Positions 1 to 6,137 of a stretch of 6,144 nucleotides of DNA are shown here, piece by piece. This DNA comes from Muribaculaceae bacterium. GTDB taxonomy: Bacteria > Bacteroidota > Bacteroidia > Bacteroidales > Muribaculaceae. The first letter of the stretch is position 1. Every line of letters starts with the position of its first letter. Position numbers and translations under genes: made by a program. The notes under the pieces were generated by a model that saw only the letters and a list, made by a program, of their open reading frames with translations, made no database searches and was not told the DNA's origin. Where the stretch lies: contig JAEDNZ010000112.1 in the NCBI GenBank assembly GCA_016302215.1, forward strand, positions 1-6,144, read 5' to 3'.

Positions 1-17
1 TTTTTTTGATTATTTAA

Positions 18-49
18 TGTGATACATAGAGAAAAAAGTGGTAAATTCG
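18..49 (+). promoter_or_regulatory. possible Bacteroidetes-type promoter of pta-ackA
   Basis: TAAATTCG at 42-49 is one base away from the Bacteroidetes -7 consensus TAnnTTTG. A weak TGTG at 18-21 lies 20 nt upstream, where the -33 TTTG element is expected. The implied transcript would start near position 55, giving a leader of about 30 nt before the ATG at 88. Neither box matches fully, so this is tentative. The T-run at 1-7 could be the U-tract of a terminator belonging to a gene to the left, but its stem would lie outside the window. Confidence 0.3.
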
Positions 50-87
50 CGTTCAGTAAGTATATCATTTAAATTCTATATCATAAT

Positions 88-1101
88 ATGAAACTTTTTG
101 ATCGGTTGACTGAGATTGCCAAGCAGACACCTCAGCGTATCGTGTTGCCGGAAGGCACTGAGCCGCGCACCTTAAAGGCTGCCGACCGTATTTTAGCAGA
201 AAAGATAGCTCGTATTATACTAATCGGTGACCCGGTGGAAATCCATCGCATGGCTGCGGATTTGGGCTTGACCAATATCGGCGATGCTACGATAGTCAAT
301 CCGGCCGATGAGAGCGTGATTGACCGCTATGCGCCGCTGTTTTATGAGCTGCGCAAAAAGAAGGGTATCGATATGGAGGAGGCTCGGCTGACTACGGCCA
401 ACCCGCTGTATCTGGGCTGCTTGATGGTCAAGGCAGGCGATGCTGACGGCCAGGTGGCAGGCGCGCTCAACACCACGGGCAATGTGCTGCGTGCTGCCTT
501 CCAGGTAATTAAGACGCGTCCGGGCATCAATGTGGTCAGCGGCGCGTTTCTGATGCTGCTCCCCGAGGGCCTGAACTATGGCACCGATGGCATCTTGGTA
601 TTTGCCGACTGTGCCGTGGTTCCCAATCCTACGGCGCAAGAGCTCGCCGAGATAGCTGTGGCTACTGCCGACACCGCTCGCGATATTGCCGGCATAGAGC
701 CGCGTATTGCGCTGCTGTCGTTCTCAACCAAGGGCTCGGCCTCAAATGAGCAAGTGGATAAGGTGATTGAGGCCACGAAGATAGCCCATGAGCTGGCTCC
801 GAAGCTGATACTTGATGGCGAATTGCAGGCCGATGCCGCGATAGTGCCTTCTGTCGCTAATCATAAGGCGCCTAACAGCCCCCTCAGCGGACGCGCTAAT
901 GTGCTCGTGTTCCCATCCCTCGAGGTGGGCAATATAGCCTACAAGCTGGTGCAGCGTCTCGGCGGCGTAGAGGCTGTAGGTCCCCTGCTCCAGGGCCTGG
1001 CCGCTCCGGTCAATGACTTGTCGCGCGGATGCTTCCCCGAAGATATATTCAAAACCATAGTGATGACTTGTAATCAAGCTATCGGCCTGAAGGCTCAATA
1101 A
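88..1101 (+). CDS. pta: phosphate acetyltransferase (phosphotransacetylase)
   Basis: Cytoplasmic enzyme that converts acetyl-CoA plus phosphate to acetyl-phosphate plus CoA, feeding acetate kinase encoded just downstream. At 337 residues it is the short, catalytic-domain-only (PTA_PTB) form. It lacks the N-terminal DRTGG/P-loop regulatory part of the long enterobacterial Pta. Visible family motifs are LPEGTEPRTLKAADRI near residues 20-35, the GDADGQVAGALNTTGNVLR block at 117-135, the VVPNPTAQELAEIA stretch near 177-190, DGELQADAA at 243-251, KLVQR at 286-290 and PVNDLSRG at 307-314. The last contains the Ser-Arg pair (312-313) corresponding to the catalytic/CoA-binding Ser309-Arg310 of the Methanosarcina enzyme. 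The ATG at 88 gives a normal N-terminus (MKLFDRLTEIAKQ) and is preceded by A/T-rich sequence without a Shine-Dalgarno. The 45-nt gap to ackA, which includes an (AC)5 run at 1103-1112, has no visible terminator or promoter, so co-transcription is likely. All expected motifs are intact. Confidence 0.97.
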   Translation: MKLFDRLTEIAKQTPQRIVLPEGTEPRTLKAADRILAEKIARIILIGDPVEIHRMAADLGLTNIGDATIVNPADESVIDRYAPLFYELRKKKGIDMEEARLTTANPLYLGCLMVKAGDADGQVAGALNTTGNVLRAAFQVIKTRPGINVVSGAFLMLLPEGLNYGTDGILVFADCAVVPNPTAQELAEIAVATADTARDIAGIEPRIALLSFSTKGSASNEQVDKVIEATKIAHELAPKLILDGELQADAAIVPSVANHKAPNSPLSGRANVLVFPSLEVGNIAYKLVQRLGGVEAVGPLLQGLAAPVNDLSRGCFPEDIFKTIVMTCNQAIGLKAQ

Positions 1102-1146
1102 TACACACACACTTACCAAGCGAACAACACTAAAACGTTATAGAAT

Positions 1147-2349
1147 ATGAAAATCCTTGTATTGAACTCGGGCAGCAGCTCGGTAAAATATAAACTCATT
1201 GACACCGCCACCGAGCGCACTATGGCTGAGGGGGGCGTAGAGAAAATAGGCCTGCCTGACGGCTTCCTCAAATTCAAGCGCGCCGATGGCAGCAAAGATA
1301 TCATCGAGCTGGGTCTTACTGACCATGAAGGCTCAATCCGCGCAATCTTGAGCTTGCTGACTGATGCCAAAGAGGGCTGCATCAGCGGTTATGATGAGAT
1401 TGACGCCGTGGGCCATCGCGTGGTGCATGGCGCTGAGAAGTTTACTCAGAGTGTGCTCATCACCGACGAGGTCAAGGAGATGGTGCGCCAATGCTATGAC
1501 CTCGCTCCGCTCCACAACCCCGCCAATATGACGGGCATCGAGGCTATCTCGGCTATCCTGCCCGATGTGCCTCAGGTGGGCGTCTTTGACACTGCCTTCC
1601 ATCAGACTATGCCTCCGAAGGCTTATATGTATGCCTTGCCCTATAAGTATTATAAGGAAGACGGCGTGCGCCGTTACGGCTTTCACGGCACCAGCCACCG
1701 CTATGTGGCCGGCCGCGTATGCGAGTTCTTGGGCGTAGATCCTGCTGAGCAGCGCATCATCACTTGCCATGTGGGCAATGGCGGCTCTATCACGGCAGTG
1801 TATCACGGCAAGAGCATCGACACCTCAATGGGTCTGACTCCTACCGAGGGCCTGATGATGGGCACGCGTGTGGGCGATGTGGACCCCGGCGCGCTCACTT
1901 ACCTGATGGGCAAGCATAATATGAGCGTTGATGACCTCCAGCGCGTAATCAACAAGGAGAGCGGCGTGGCCGGTGTCAGCGAAATATCAAGCGACATGCG
2001 CGAGATTGAGGCCGCTGTGGCTGCCGGCAACGAGCGCGCCATACTCGCTCTGGATATGTATGAGCACCGTATTATCAAGTATGTGGGTGCTTACGCCGCT
2101 GAGATGGGCGGTGTGGATATCATCGTGTTCACCGGCGGTGTGGGCGAGAACCAGACCGGCGTGCGCGAGAATGTGTGCGCTCCTCTCGCTTTTATGGGCG
2201 TGGAGATTGACAAGGAGCTCAACGCTCGCACTCGCGGCACGGAGACCGTGATCTCTACGGCTGCTTCGCGCGTCAAGGTATGTGTCATTCCCACTGACGA
2301 GGAGCTGATGATAGCCCGCGACACGCAAGATATAGTGAGTCGCCTCTGA
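1147..2349 (+). CDS. ackA: acetate kinase
   Basis: Cytoplasmic ASKHA-family kinase that transfers phosphate between acetyl-phosphate and ADP, giving acetate and ATP. It is the energy-yielding last step of mixed-acid fermentation and works in reverse for acetate activation. Its 400 residues are the normal family length. Both signature regions are present: VLNSGSSSVKYKL at 5-17 and the RRYGFHGTSHRYV region at 175-187. Residues matching the known active site of the Methanosarcina enzyme are visible at Asn7, Arg91 (GHRVVHG), His123 (PLHNP), Asp148 (VFDTAFH), His180 and Arg241 (MGTRVGDVDPG), with the Glu pair 385-386 in IPTDEELMIARDT. The nucleotide-binding loops HVGNGGS (208-214) and FTGGVGENQ (328-336) are intact. 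The ATG at 1147 places Asn7 exactly where the family has it, which fixes the start. It is the second gene of the pta-ackA unit. No frameshift or missing catalytic residue is seen. Confidence 0.98.
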   Translation: MKILVLNSGSSSVKYKLIDTATERTMAEGGVEKIGLPDGFLKFKRADGSKDIIELGLTDHEGSIRAILSLLTDAKEGCISGYDEIDAVGHRVVHGAEKFTQSVLITDEVKEMVRQCYDLAPLHNPANMTGIEAISAILPDVPQVGVFDTAFHQTMPPKAYMYALPYKYYKEDGVRRYGFHGTSHRYVAGRVCEFLGVDPAEQRIITCHVGNGGSITAVYHGKSIDTSMGLTPTEGLMMGTRVGDVDPGALTYLMGKHNMSVDDLQRVINKESGVAGVSEISSDMREIEAAVAAGNERAILALDMYEHRIIKYVGAYAAEMGGVDIIVFTGGVGENQTGVRENVCAPLAFMGVEIDKELNARTRGTETVISTAASRVKVCVIPTDEELMIARDTQDIVSRL

Positions 2350-2413
2350 ACATTAGCCGGGCAATAAGCGTTGTCATTATCAGGAATTATTCATCATTAA
2401 CAATTACCGCTAT

Positions 2414-3127
2414 ATGAACCTGAATTTGAAATCGTATGTGTCGGCTGCAATCATAGCTGTGGGCATCATCGGCTTGGGGTGCAGCATTAAGGCCGGATTG
2501 TCGAGCCTCACCGATAGCACGCGCGTGGTGAGCGTGAGAGGACTGTGCGAGAGAGAAGTCGAGGCTAATCTGGTGACGTGGCCTGTGGTCACCAAGGAGA
2601 TGGGCAATGACCTTTCGGAAATCTACGCCAATATCACGCGCACCAATGCCACAATACTCAAATTCCTCAAGTCAAATGGCATCAGTGATGAGGAGGTCAC
2701 GGTCAATCCTCCACAGGTCGAAGACCGCCAAGCCAATAATTACTCTGATGACAGCAGCATACGGTGGCGCTATCGCGTGACCAATGTGATTGTGGTCAAA
2801 TCGTCAAAGATAAAGGTGGTCAATGACCTGATGCGCCGACAGACTGAGTTGATGCAGGACGGCATTGCCATCGTGGCCGGCGATTACCAGTACTCCACCA
2901 CGTATGAGTTTACCGAACTGAATACAATTAAGCCGGAGATGATAGCTATTGCCACCGGCAATGCTCGCGAGGCCGCTGTCAAGTTCGCCGAGGACTCCGG
3001 CAGCAAGCTCGGTAAGATAAAGTCAGCCACGCAGGGCCAATTTACCATCGAAGACCGCGACTCTTACACGCCATATATCAAAAATGTGCGCGTAGTGACC
3101 TACGTGGATTACTATTTGGATAATTGA
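2414..3127 (+). CDS. membrane-anchored SIMPL (DUF541) domain protein
   Basis: Protein of 237 residues. An uncleaved signal anchor or single membrane helix spans roughly residues 9-30 (alternating Ala, Ile, Val and Gly), followed by a domain that would sit outside the cytoplasmic membrane. The body resembles the SIMPL/DUF541 family (E. coli YggE and Bacteroidales relatives). It starts with a beta strand 'RVVSVRGLCEREVEAN' at 37-52, has a helical stretch around 64-90 that ends in a SNGISDEEVTV segment, a central WRYRVTNVIVVKSSKI strand pair at 118-133, and a terminal strand VRVVTYVDYYL at 225-235. The family has no agreed biochemical activity; some members are linked to oxidative stress or envelope functions. 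Cys23 is preceded by GLG, a poor lipobox, so a lipoprotein is unlikely. The gene lies 64 nt after ackA, with no promoter or hairpin that I can recognise between them, and is followed by a strong terminator. It is therefore probably the last gene of the acetate operon, though a functional link is not established. Confidence 0.85.
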   Translation: MNLNLKSYVSAAIIAVGIIGLGCSIKAGLSSLTDSTRVVSVRGLCEREVEANLVTWPVVTKEMGNDLSEIYANITRTNATILKFLKSNGISDEEVTVNPPQVEDRQANNYSDDSSIRWRYRVTNVIVVKSSKIKVVNDLMRRQTELMQDGIAIVAGDYQYSTTYEFTELNTIKPEMIAIATGNAREAAVKFAEDSGSKLGKIKSATQGQFTIEDRDSYTPYIKNVRVVTYVDYYLDN

Positions 3128-3136
3128 CAATTGCTG

Positions 3137-3154
3137 AGCGCACCAGCGTGCGTT
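3137..3154 (+). other. small hairpin just after the SIMPL gene
   Basis: CGCAC (3139-3143) and GTGCG (3148-3152) form a 5-bp stem around a 4-nt loop, extendable by a G-U and an A-U pair. It has no T-run behind it, so it is not itself a terminator. It sits 10 nt after the stop codon and may only protect the 3' end or be chance. Confidence 0.3.
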
Positions 3155-3174
3155 AGCTGCTCGCGGCTATACAT

Positions 3175-3239
3175 TCTCCGCCACGCCGATTACGCCGGGT
3201 TACCAACCGGAGTGGTCAGTGCGGCGGAGATTGTTTTTT
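3175..3239 (+). terminator. Rho-independent terminator after the pta-ackA-SIMPL unit
   Basis: TCTCCGCC (3175-3182) pairs perfectly with GGCGGAGA (3223-3230). This is followed by TTG and six Ts (3234-3239). The 40-nt loop is long but contains a smaller stem, GGTT (3198-3201) with AACC (3205-3208), so the structure is probably branched. It is the first convincing terminator in the window and marks the end of the three-gene unit. Confidence 0.75.
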
Positions 3240-3263
3240 GTAAATCGGCAGTGTCAGCGTTTG

Positions 3264-3288
3264 TCGATAAAATTATGCCGTTTATCGA
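3264..3288. repeat. perfect 8-bp inverted repeat upstream of a secreted-protein promoter
   Basis: TCGATAAA at 3264-3271 and TTTATCGA at 3281-3288 are exact reverse complements separated by 9 nt (ATTATGCCG). It lies between the preceding terminator and the promoter at 3340-3347, about 50 nt upstream of the -7 box. The position suits a dyad operator for an activator, but no regulator is encoded nearby. An 8-bp A/T-rich dyad could also be chance. Confidence 0.45.
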
Positions 3289-3314
3289 TTATTTGGCCGG
3301 CGCGGCTGTCACAA

Positions 3315-3347
3315 TGTAGGCATAAATTAAAATTTGTTTTACCTTTG
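3315..3347 (+). promoter_or_regulatory. Bacteroidetes-type promoter for the first secreted-protein gene
   Basis: TACCTTTG at 3340-3347 is a full match to the -7 consensus TAnnTTTG, within an A/T-rich stretch. The -33 region is weak: only a TGT at 3315-3317 lies at about the right distance. Transcription would begin near 3354, giving a 5' leader of about 65 nt before the ATG at 3420. The preceding transcription unit ends at 3239, so a promoter is needed here. Confidence 0.65.
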
Positions 3348-3419
3348 CAGCGTGTTTCCATAGCGCGATACACCTTGCTTATACATAGCACTTAATGTTT
3401 AACAAAAATCATTCACATT

Positions 3420-4562
3420 ATGAGAAAAATTTACGCTTTTTTGACAGCGCTTGCAGTGACAGCCTCGGCTTTTGCTGCTGTTCAGCGTGGCAATGATGCA
3501 AGAGTGAAGATGATGCCTCGCTCGTTGGTGGCTAACCCCATCGCTGAAAACATCGCTATCGCTCCCGCCACTGCCACAGTTAAGGCGCCGGCTGTAGCCG
3601 GCATTACTACCGCCGCTGCCGCAGATGATGCTGTGGGCCTTTACAAGGCCGTGTTCACTGACGCCGACGGCACATACTATCACTATACATCGCTTGATGC
3701 TACGGGCGGTAACTCAGTGGTAATCAATGGCCTATACTACTACGATGCTAAGGTGCCCGCAACGGTAGATGCCGCTTCCGGCGATATAGTGATACCATCA
3801 AGCTCAGTAGTGTATGATGGGGGCGACTATACTGTCTATATCGCCGCTATCAGTGATGATGCATCATCGCTGCTACCTGATGATATCGTGCTTGCAAATG
3901 CCGGCAACGGCAGCTACACCTGCTCGCAGTATATGGGATATATACTTGAGTATCAGGGCACTACTCAGCTATCGGCGGCTTTTTTGTTGGACTATCTGGA
4001 GCGCACCGATGAGATTAATACGCGTGTCATCACCGATGTGTATGAATATGACGACACGTATGGCTATACGACCTACACTTATGAGCAGACGCTGTATTGC
4101 TATGCCCGCCTCGACGACGACACGGTGGTAATCAGTGATTTTTGCTTTGAAGATGCCAATGACTTAGAGATAAACCTCGATAGGGATAATCACACAGCCA
4201 CCTTGCCCATTCAGGAGTGGTTCACCGGCGAGTATGGTGGTACTTCATATACTGACGTGATAACCGGTATCAGCAGCACCGGCTCTTGCTATGACTTAGA
4301 GGGAACATATAGCGGTAACATCATCACCTTCACCGGTGACTGGTGCGCTACTGACTTTGAATATATTGACTTCTTGGCCAATGGCTGTACGTTTATATTG
4401 CCTTTTGACCTTGATGGCGCAGGCGTGAGTGACATTGCTGTTGATAGCAACTCTCCCGTAGAGTACTATAACTTGCAGGGTGTGCGCATCGTTCAGCCCA
4501 CAGCCGGCAGCATCTGCATTCGTCGTCAGGGCGCGATTGCCACAAAGGTTATTGTGCAATAA
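3420..4562 (+). CDS. secreted beta-rich protein with Bacteroidales-type C-terminal tail
   Basis: Unknown function; 380 residues. A classical signal peptide (MRKIYAFLTALAVTASAFA, cleavage after Ala19 or Ala20) shows export. Residues 21-70 are Ala/Val/Pro-rich and probably a flexible spacer. The body (about 71-330) is rich in alternating hydrophobic and Tyr/Thr/Asp residues, as expected of beta-sandwich or barrel modules. A motif recurs inside it: VVINGLYYYDAKV...DAASGDIVIP at 100-126 and VVISDFCFEDAND...DNHTATLP at 236-263. Bacteroidales exported proteins often carry comparable 'v-x-I-x-G ... v-t-f-P' strands. Seven cysteines follow the signal peptide. Residues 335-380 form a terminal module with PVEYYNLQGVRI and CIRRQGAIATKVIV, almost the same as that of the next gene. 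It loosely resembles type IX secretion sorting domains, but I cannot assign it to one. The ATG at 3420 starts directly at the signal peptide, so the start is secure. It has its own promoter and a terminator at 4599-4640. Confidence 0.88.
   Translation: MRKIYAFLTALAVTASAFAAVQRGNDARVKMMPRSLVANPIAENIAIAPATATVKAPAVAGITTAAAADDAVGLYKAVFTDADGTYYHYTSLDATGGNSVVINGLYYYDAKVPATVDAASGDIVIPSSSVVYDGGDYTVYIAAISDDASSLLPDDIVLANAGNGSYTCSQYMGYILEYQGTTQLSAAFLLDYLERTDEINTRVITDVYEYDDTYGYTTYTYEQTLYCYARLDDDTVVISDFCFEDANDLEINLDRDNHTATLPIQEWFTGEYGGTSYTDVITGISSTGSCYDLEGTYSGNIITFTGDWCATDFEYIDFLANGCTFILPFDLDGAGVSDIAVDSNSPVEYYNLQGVRIVQPTAGSICIRRQGAIATKVIVQ
4422..4559 (+). other. C-terminal module, copy 1
   Basis: Encodes residues 335-380 of the first secreted protein, starting GVSDIAVDSNS and containing PVEYYNLQGVRI. 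It matches the end of the neighbouring secreted protein position by position apart from a two-residue gap before PVEYY and a one-residue gap near the glycine. The pattern of a short linker, an aromatic strand, a turn, then a basic strand up to the last residue suggests a small terminal beta domain used for sorting or anchoring (inference). Confidence 0.6.
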
Positions 4563-4598
4563 TTATCCAAGGCAGTTTTTTATCCAATAGTTTATTAT

Positions 4599-4640
4599 GC
4601 CCGATGTCTCGCTCTCGCATGAGCCGGCATCGGGCTTCTT
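4599..4640 (+). terminator. terminator between the two secreted-protein genes
   Basis: GCCCGATG (4599-4606) pairs perfectly with CATCGGGC (4628-4635). The intervening loop contains a second stem, GCTC (4611-4614) with GAGC (4621-4624). A modest T-rich tail, TTCTT, follows. It lies 37 nt after the stop at 4562 and ends before the next promoter. The weak T-tract makes termination efficiency uncertain. Confidence 0.6.
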
Positions 4641-4677
4641 GATTAAAATCAATTTCGCCAGTGTTATGGCTCAAAAT

Positions 4678-4709
4678 GTTGCTAATATGATATTTTTGGC
4701 GTACTTTTG
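4678..4709 (+). promoter_or_regulatory. Bacteroidetes-type promoter for the second secreted-protein gene
   Basis: TACTTTTG at 4702-4709 matches the -7 consensus TAnnTTTG completely. GTTG at 4678-4681 lies 20 nt upstream as a reasonable -33 element. A start near 4716 would leave a leader of about 22 nt before the ATG at 4738. Because this promoter lies downstream of the in-frame ATG at 4597, it argues strongly for the shorter coding sequence. Confidence 0.75.
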
Positions 4710-4737
4710 TAAAAATATTTATCATATCCTTGAAATA

Positions 4738-5985
4738 ATGAAGAAATTCTACCTATTCACTACAGCCATCTTAATGGCATCGGCTGCCGGCGCTCATGTG
4801 TCTGCGCTCAGCCCTGTGGCGCTTGCGCCTGATTTTATCACCACGGCGGATATCGCATCCGTTGAGGCCTCAGCTACGGCACTGCCGCTGCGCAGCCCGG
4901 CAGCGGTGGCCGAGGATGATGACGATGACTACGCTATCCACTTGGGCGCAAGCTACTATGGTTCTCTCTACTCAATAGCTTCGCAAAATGGCTCGCCGCG
5001 TGGTTGGATCAAATCAGGCCGAGCAGTGTTCCTCGAAGATGCCTCGCTCAATATATCTCTCGAAGGTTTTTATAACGGTATTTTGCTCTCCGGCGGCGTC
5101 TATGACATTGCTGCTGCCACACTCACATTCCCCCAACAGCAGGTGTCGGTGACTACATCAGCCGGTACTAACGAAATCCTCGTCGGTATAGGCCAGCTCA
5201 CATCAACCGGAGGCATCTCTATGACCGATGATGATATCGTATTCTCCGTGACCGATAAGGAGATATCTTATAAAGGTACTATCAATGGCAGCAGATGGGA
5301 TAAAATCATCGTGCTTCAAAATATGGCCACAGGCGGATACTATGACTATATTCCCATGTACGACTTTAACTACACCAACGGCATCACCACTTTTGATTAC
5401 TTTGAATCGACGTCTGCCACAGCTCCCATTTCTGGCACTGAGCCGATTTATGGCGAGCTTAATGGCAACACCCTTACGGTGACAGGTCTGTATGGACTCG
5501 GATATTCATTTCCCGTGGATTTCGTCCTTGACTCTGATGAGCTGACGGCTACGGCTACTGATGCAGTCGTCTCAAAGGCGCAGGCTTCGCAGACAGAGGT
5601 TGTGGACTATATTATGTATGACTTAATCATTGATGGCGAAACCGTCTCGGTGGGCGACCCGGTGGTAGTATTTAATGCCGTTGAGACAGTAGATGACAAT
5701 CTTGCCCCCATCACTATACTGTCAAATGCCCACTGCGCTATTCTTGCAGCTTATGGTGGCAGCACTTATACTCCATTCGGCACCGGCATTTTTAATAACA
5801 CTATGATACGCGTACCGGGACATATCTTTGCCGAGTCAGGTGTGAGCGATGTGGCCATTGATGGCGATGATGCTTCAGCACCGGTCGAGTATTATGACTT
5901 GAGAGGATGCAGAGTCAGCAATCCCGCTCATGGCATTTATCTCCGCCGCCATGGCGCTTCGGTCTCAAAGATACTCGTGCGCTGA
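4738..5985 (+). CDS. secreted beta-rich protein, probable paralogue of the upstream gene
   Basis: Unknown function; 415 residues from this start. The start at 4738 is chosen because it opens directly with a signal peptide (MKKFYLFTTAILMASAAGA, cleavage after Ala19 or after VSA at 23). An in-frame ATG at 4597 would add 47 residues and bury the signal peptide, and the added stretch covers a terminator hairpin and a promoter. After an Ala/Pro-rich spacer and an acidic run (AEDDDDDY, 58-65), the body is beta-rich. Its segment ISLEGFYNGILLSGG...ATLTFP at 107-132, followed by DDDIV at 164-168, parallels the upstream protein's INGLYYY...DIVIP and DDIV. Further strand-like motifs include YGELNGNTLTVTG at 238-250. 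Only two cysteines are present, against seven in the neighbour. Residues 368-415 are the shared terminal module, with PVEYYDLRGCRV and YLRRHGASVSKILV. It is transcribed from its own promoter and ends before a strong terminator. Surface or envelope location is inferred from export signals only. Confidence 0.87.
   Translation: MKKFYLFTTAILMASAAGAHVSALSPVALAPDFITTADIASVEASATALPLRSPAAVAEDDDDDYAIHLGASYYGSLYSIASQNGSPRGWIKSGRAVFLEDASLNISLEGFYNGILLSGGVYDIAAATLTFPQQQVSVTTSAGTNEILVGIGQLTSTGGISMTDDDIVFSVTDKEISYKGTINGSRWDKIIVLQNMATGGYYDYIPMYDFNYTNGITTFDYFESTSATAPISGTEPIYGELNGNTLTVTGLYGLGYSFPVDFVLDSDELTATATDAVVSKAQASQTEVVDYIMYDLIIDGETVSVGDPVVVFNAVETVDDNLAPITILSNAHCAILAAYGGSTYTPFGTGIFNNTMIRVPGHIFAESGVSDVAIDGDDASAPVEYYDLRGCRVSNPAHGIYLRRHGASVSKILVR
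5839..5982 (+). other. C-terminal module, copy 2
   Basis: Encodes residues 368-415 of the second secreted protein, starting GVSDVAIDGDD and containing PVEYYDLRGCRV. Compared with copy 1 it has two extra residues (Ser-Ala) before PVEYY and one fewer at the turn before the final strand. Identical positions include GVSD, PVEYY, L-x-G-x-R, P-x-x-G, RR-x-GA and the final K-(V/I)-(I/L)-V. This is a stronger match than the bodies of the two proteins show. Confidence 0.6.
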
Positions 5986-6017
5986 CACAAAGTAATCACA
6001 ATATTACATTAACCAAT

Positions 6018-6067
6018 AAAAATCTTCCGCTCCCGGCTCATCAAGTCGCGCGAGCGGAAGTTTTTTT
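6018..6067. terminator. strong, probably bidirectional terminator
   Basis: CTTCCGCTC (6024-6032) pairs perfectly over 9 bp with GAGCGGAAG (6052-6060), followed by seven Ts (6061-6067). Five As at 6018-6022 precede the stem, so the minus-strand transcript would also end in a U-run. It lies 38 nt after the stop of the second secreted-protein gene. The two-way form would suit a gene converging from the right, beyond the window. Confidence 0.85.
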
Positions 6068-6115
6068 GTATGGAAGTGTGGCGGGATGGTCGCGCGCGTA
6101 CATTATTATATTGAT

Positions 6116-6137
6116 GGGCGCGAGGGTGGGGCGGGGG
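6116..6137 (+). other. potential G-quadruplex motif in gene-free sequence
   Basis: Four G-runs follow one another: GGG (6116-6118), GGG (6124-6126), GGGG (6128-6131) and GGGGG (6133-6137), with loops of 5, 1 and 1 nt. This meets the usual G3+N1-7 rule. It is followed by A and at least six Ts up to the window edge. No coding sequence covers it within the window. A weak 6-bp dyad, TCGCGC (6090-6095) with GCGCGA (6118-6123), overlaps its left edge. Confidence 0.45.

Noticed and set aside
1103..1112. (AC)5 run between pta and ackA as a possible phase-variable repeat
   Set aside because: Five dinucleotide units is too short to expect slippage, and no promoter spacing seems to depend on it.
220..1119. 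Several minus-strand open frames opposite pta
   Set aside because: All lie opposite an intact pta with every family motif, so they are frame shadows.
1333..1806. 157-codon minus-strand open frame within ackA
   Set aside because: It is fully inside the well-conserved ackA coding sequence. The His/Ala-rich product looks like a mirror of codon bias, with no promoter or family motif.
2350..2413. Internal promoter between ackA and the SIMPL gene
   Set aside because: A TTG occurs at 2371-2373, but no TAnnTTTG-like box follows at the right distance.
2480..2484. Lipobox at Cys23 of the SIMPL protein
   Set aside because: The residues before the Cys are GLG, without the usual Leu/Val at -3, and a Ser-Ile-Lys follows. 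A plain membrane anchor fits better.
3131..3319. 62-codon + strand open frame between the SIMPL gene and the first secreted-protein gene
   Set aside because: It starts 4 nt after the SIMPL stop, but it runs through the terminator stem and T-run at 3175-3239 and the dyad at 3264-3288. Its product shows no recognisable domain.
3814..4131. 105-codon + strand frame inside the first secreted-protein gene
   Set aside because: It is an alternative frame of a gene with a clear signal peptide and tail. The product is Met/Ser/Arg-rich with no domain.
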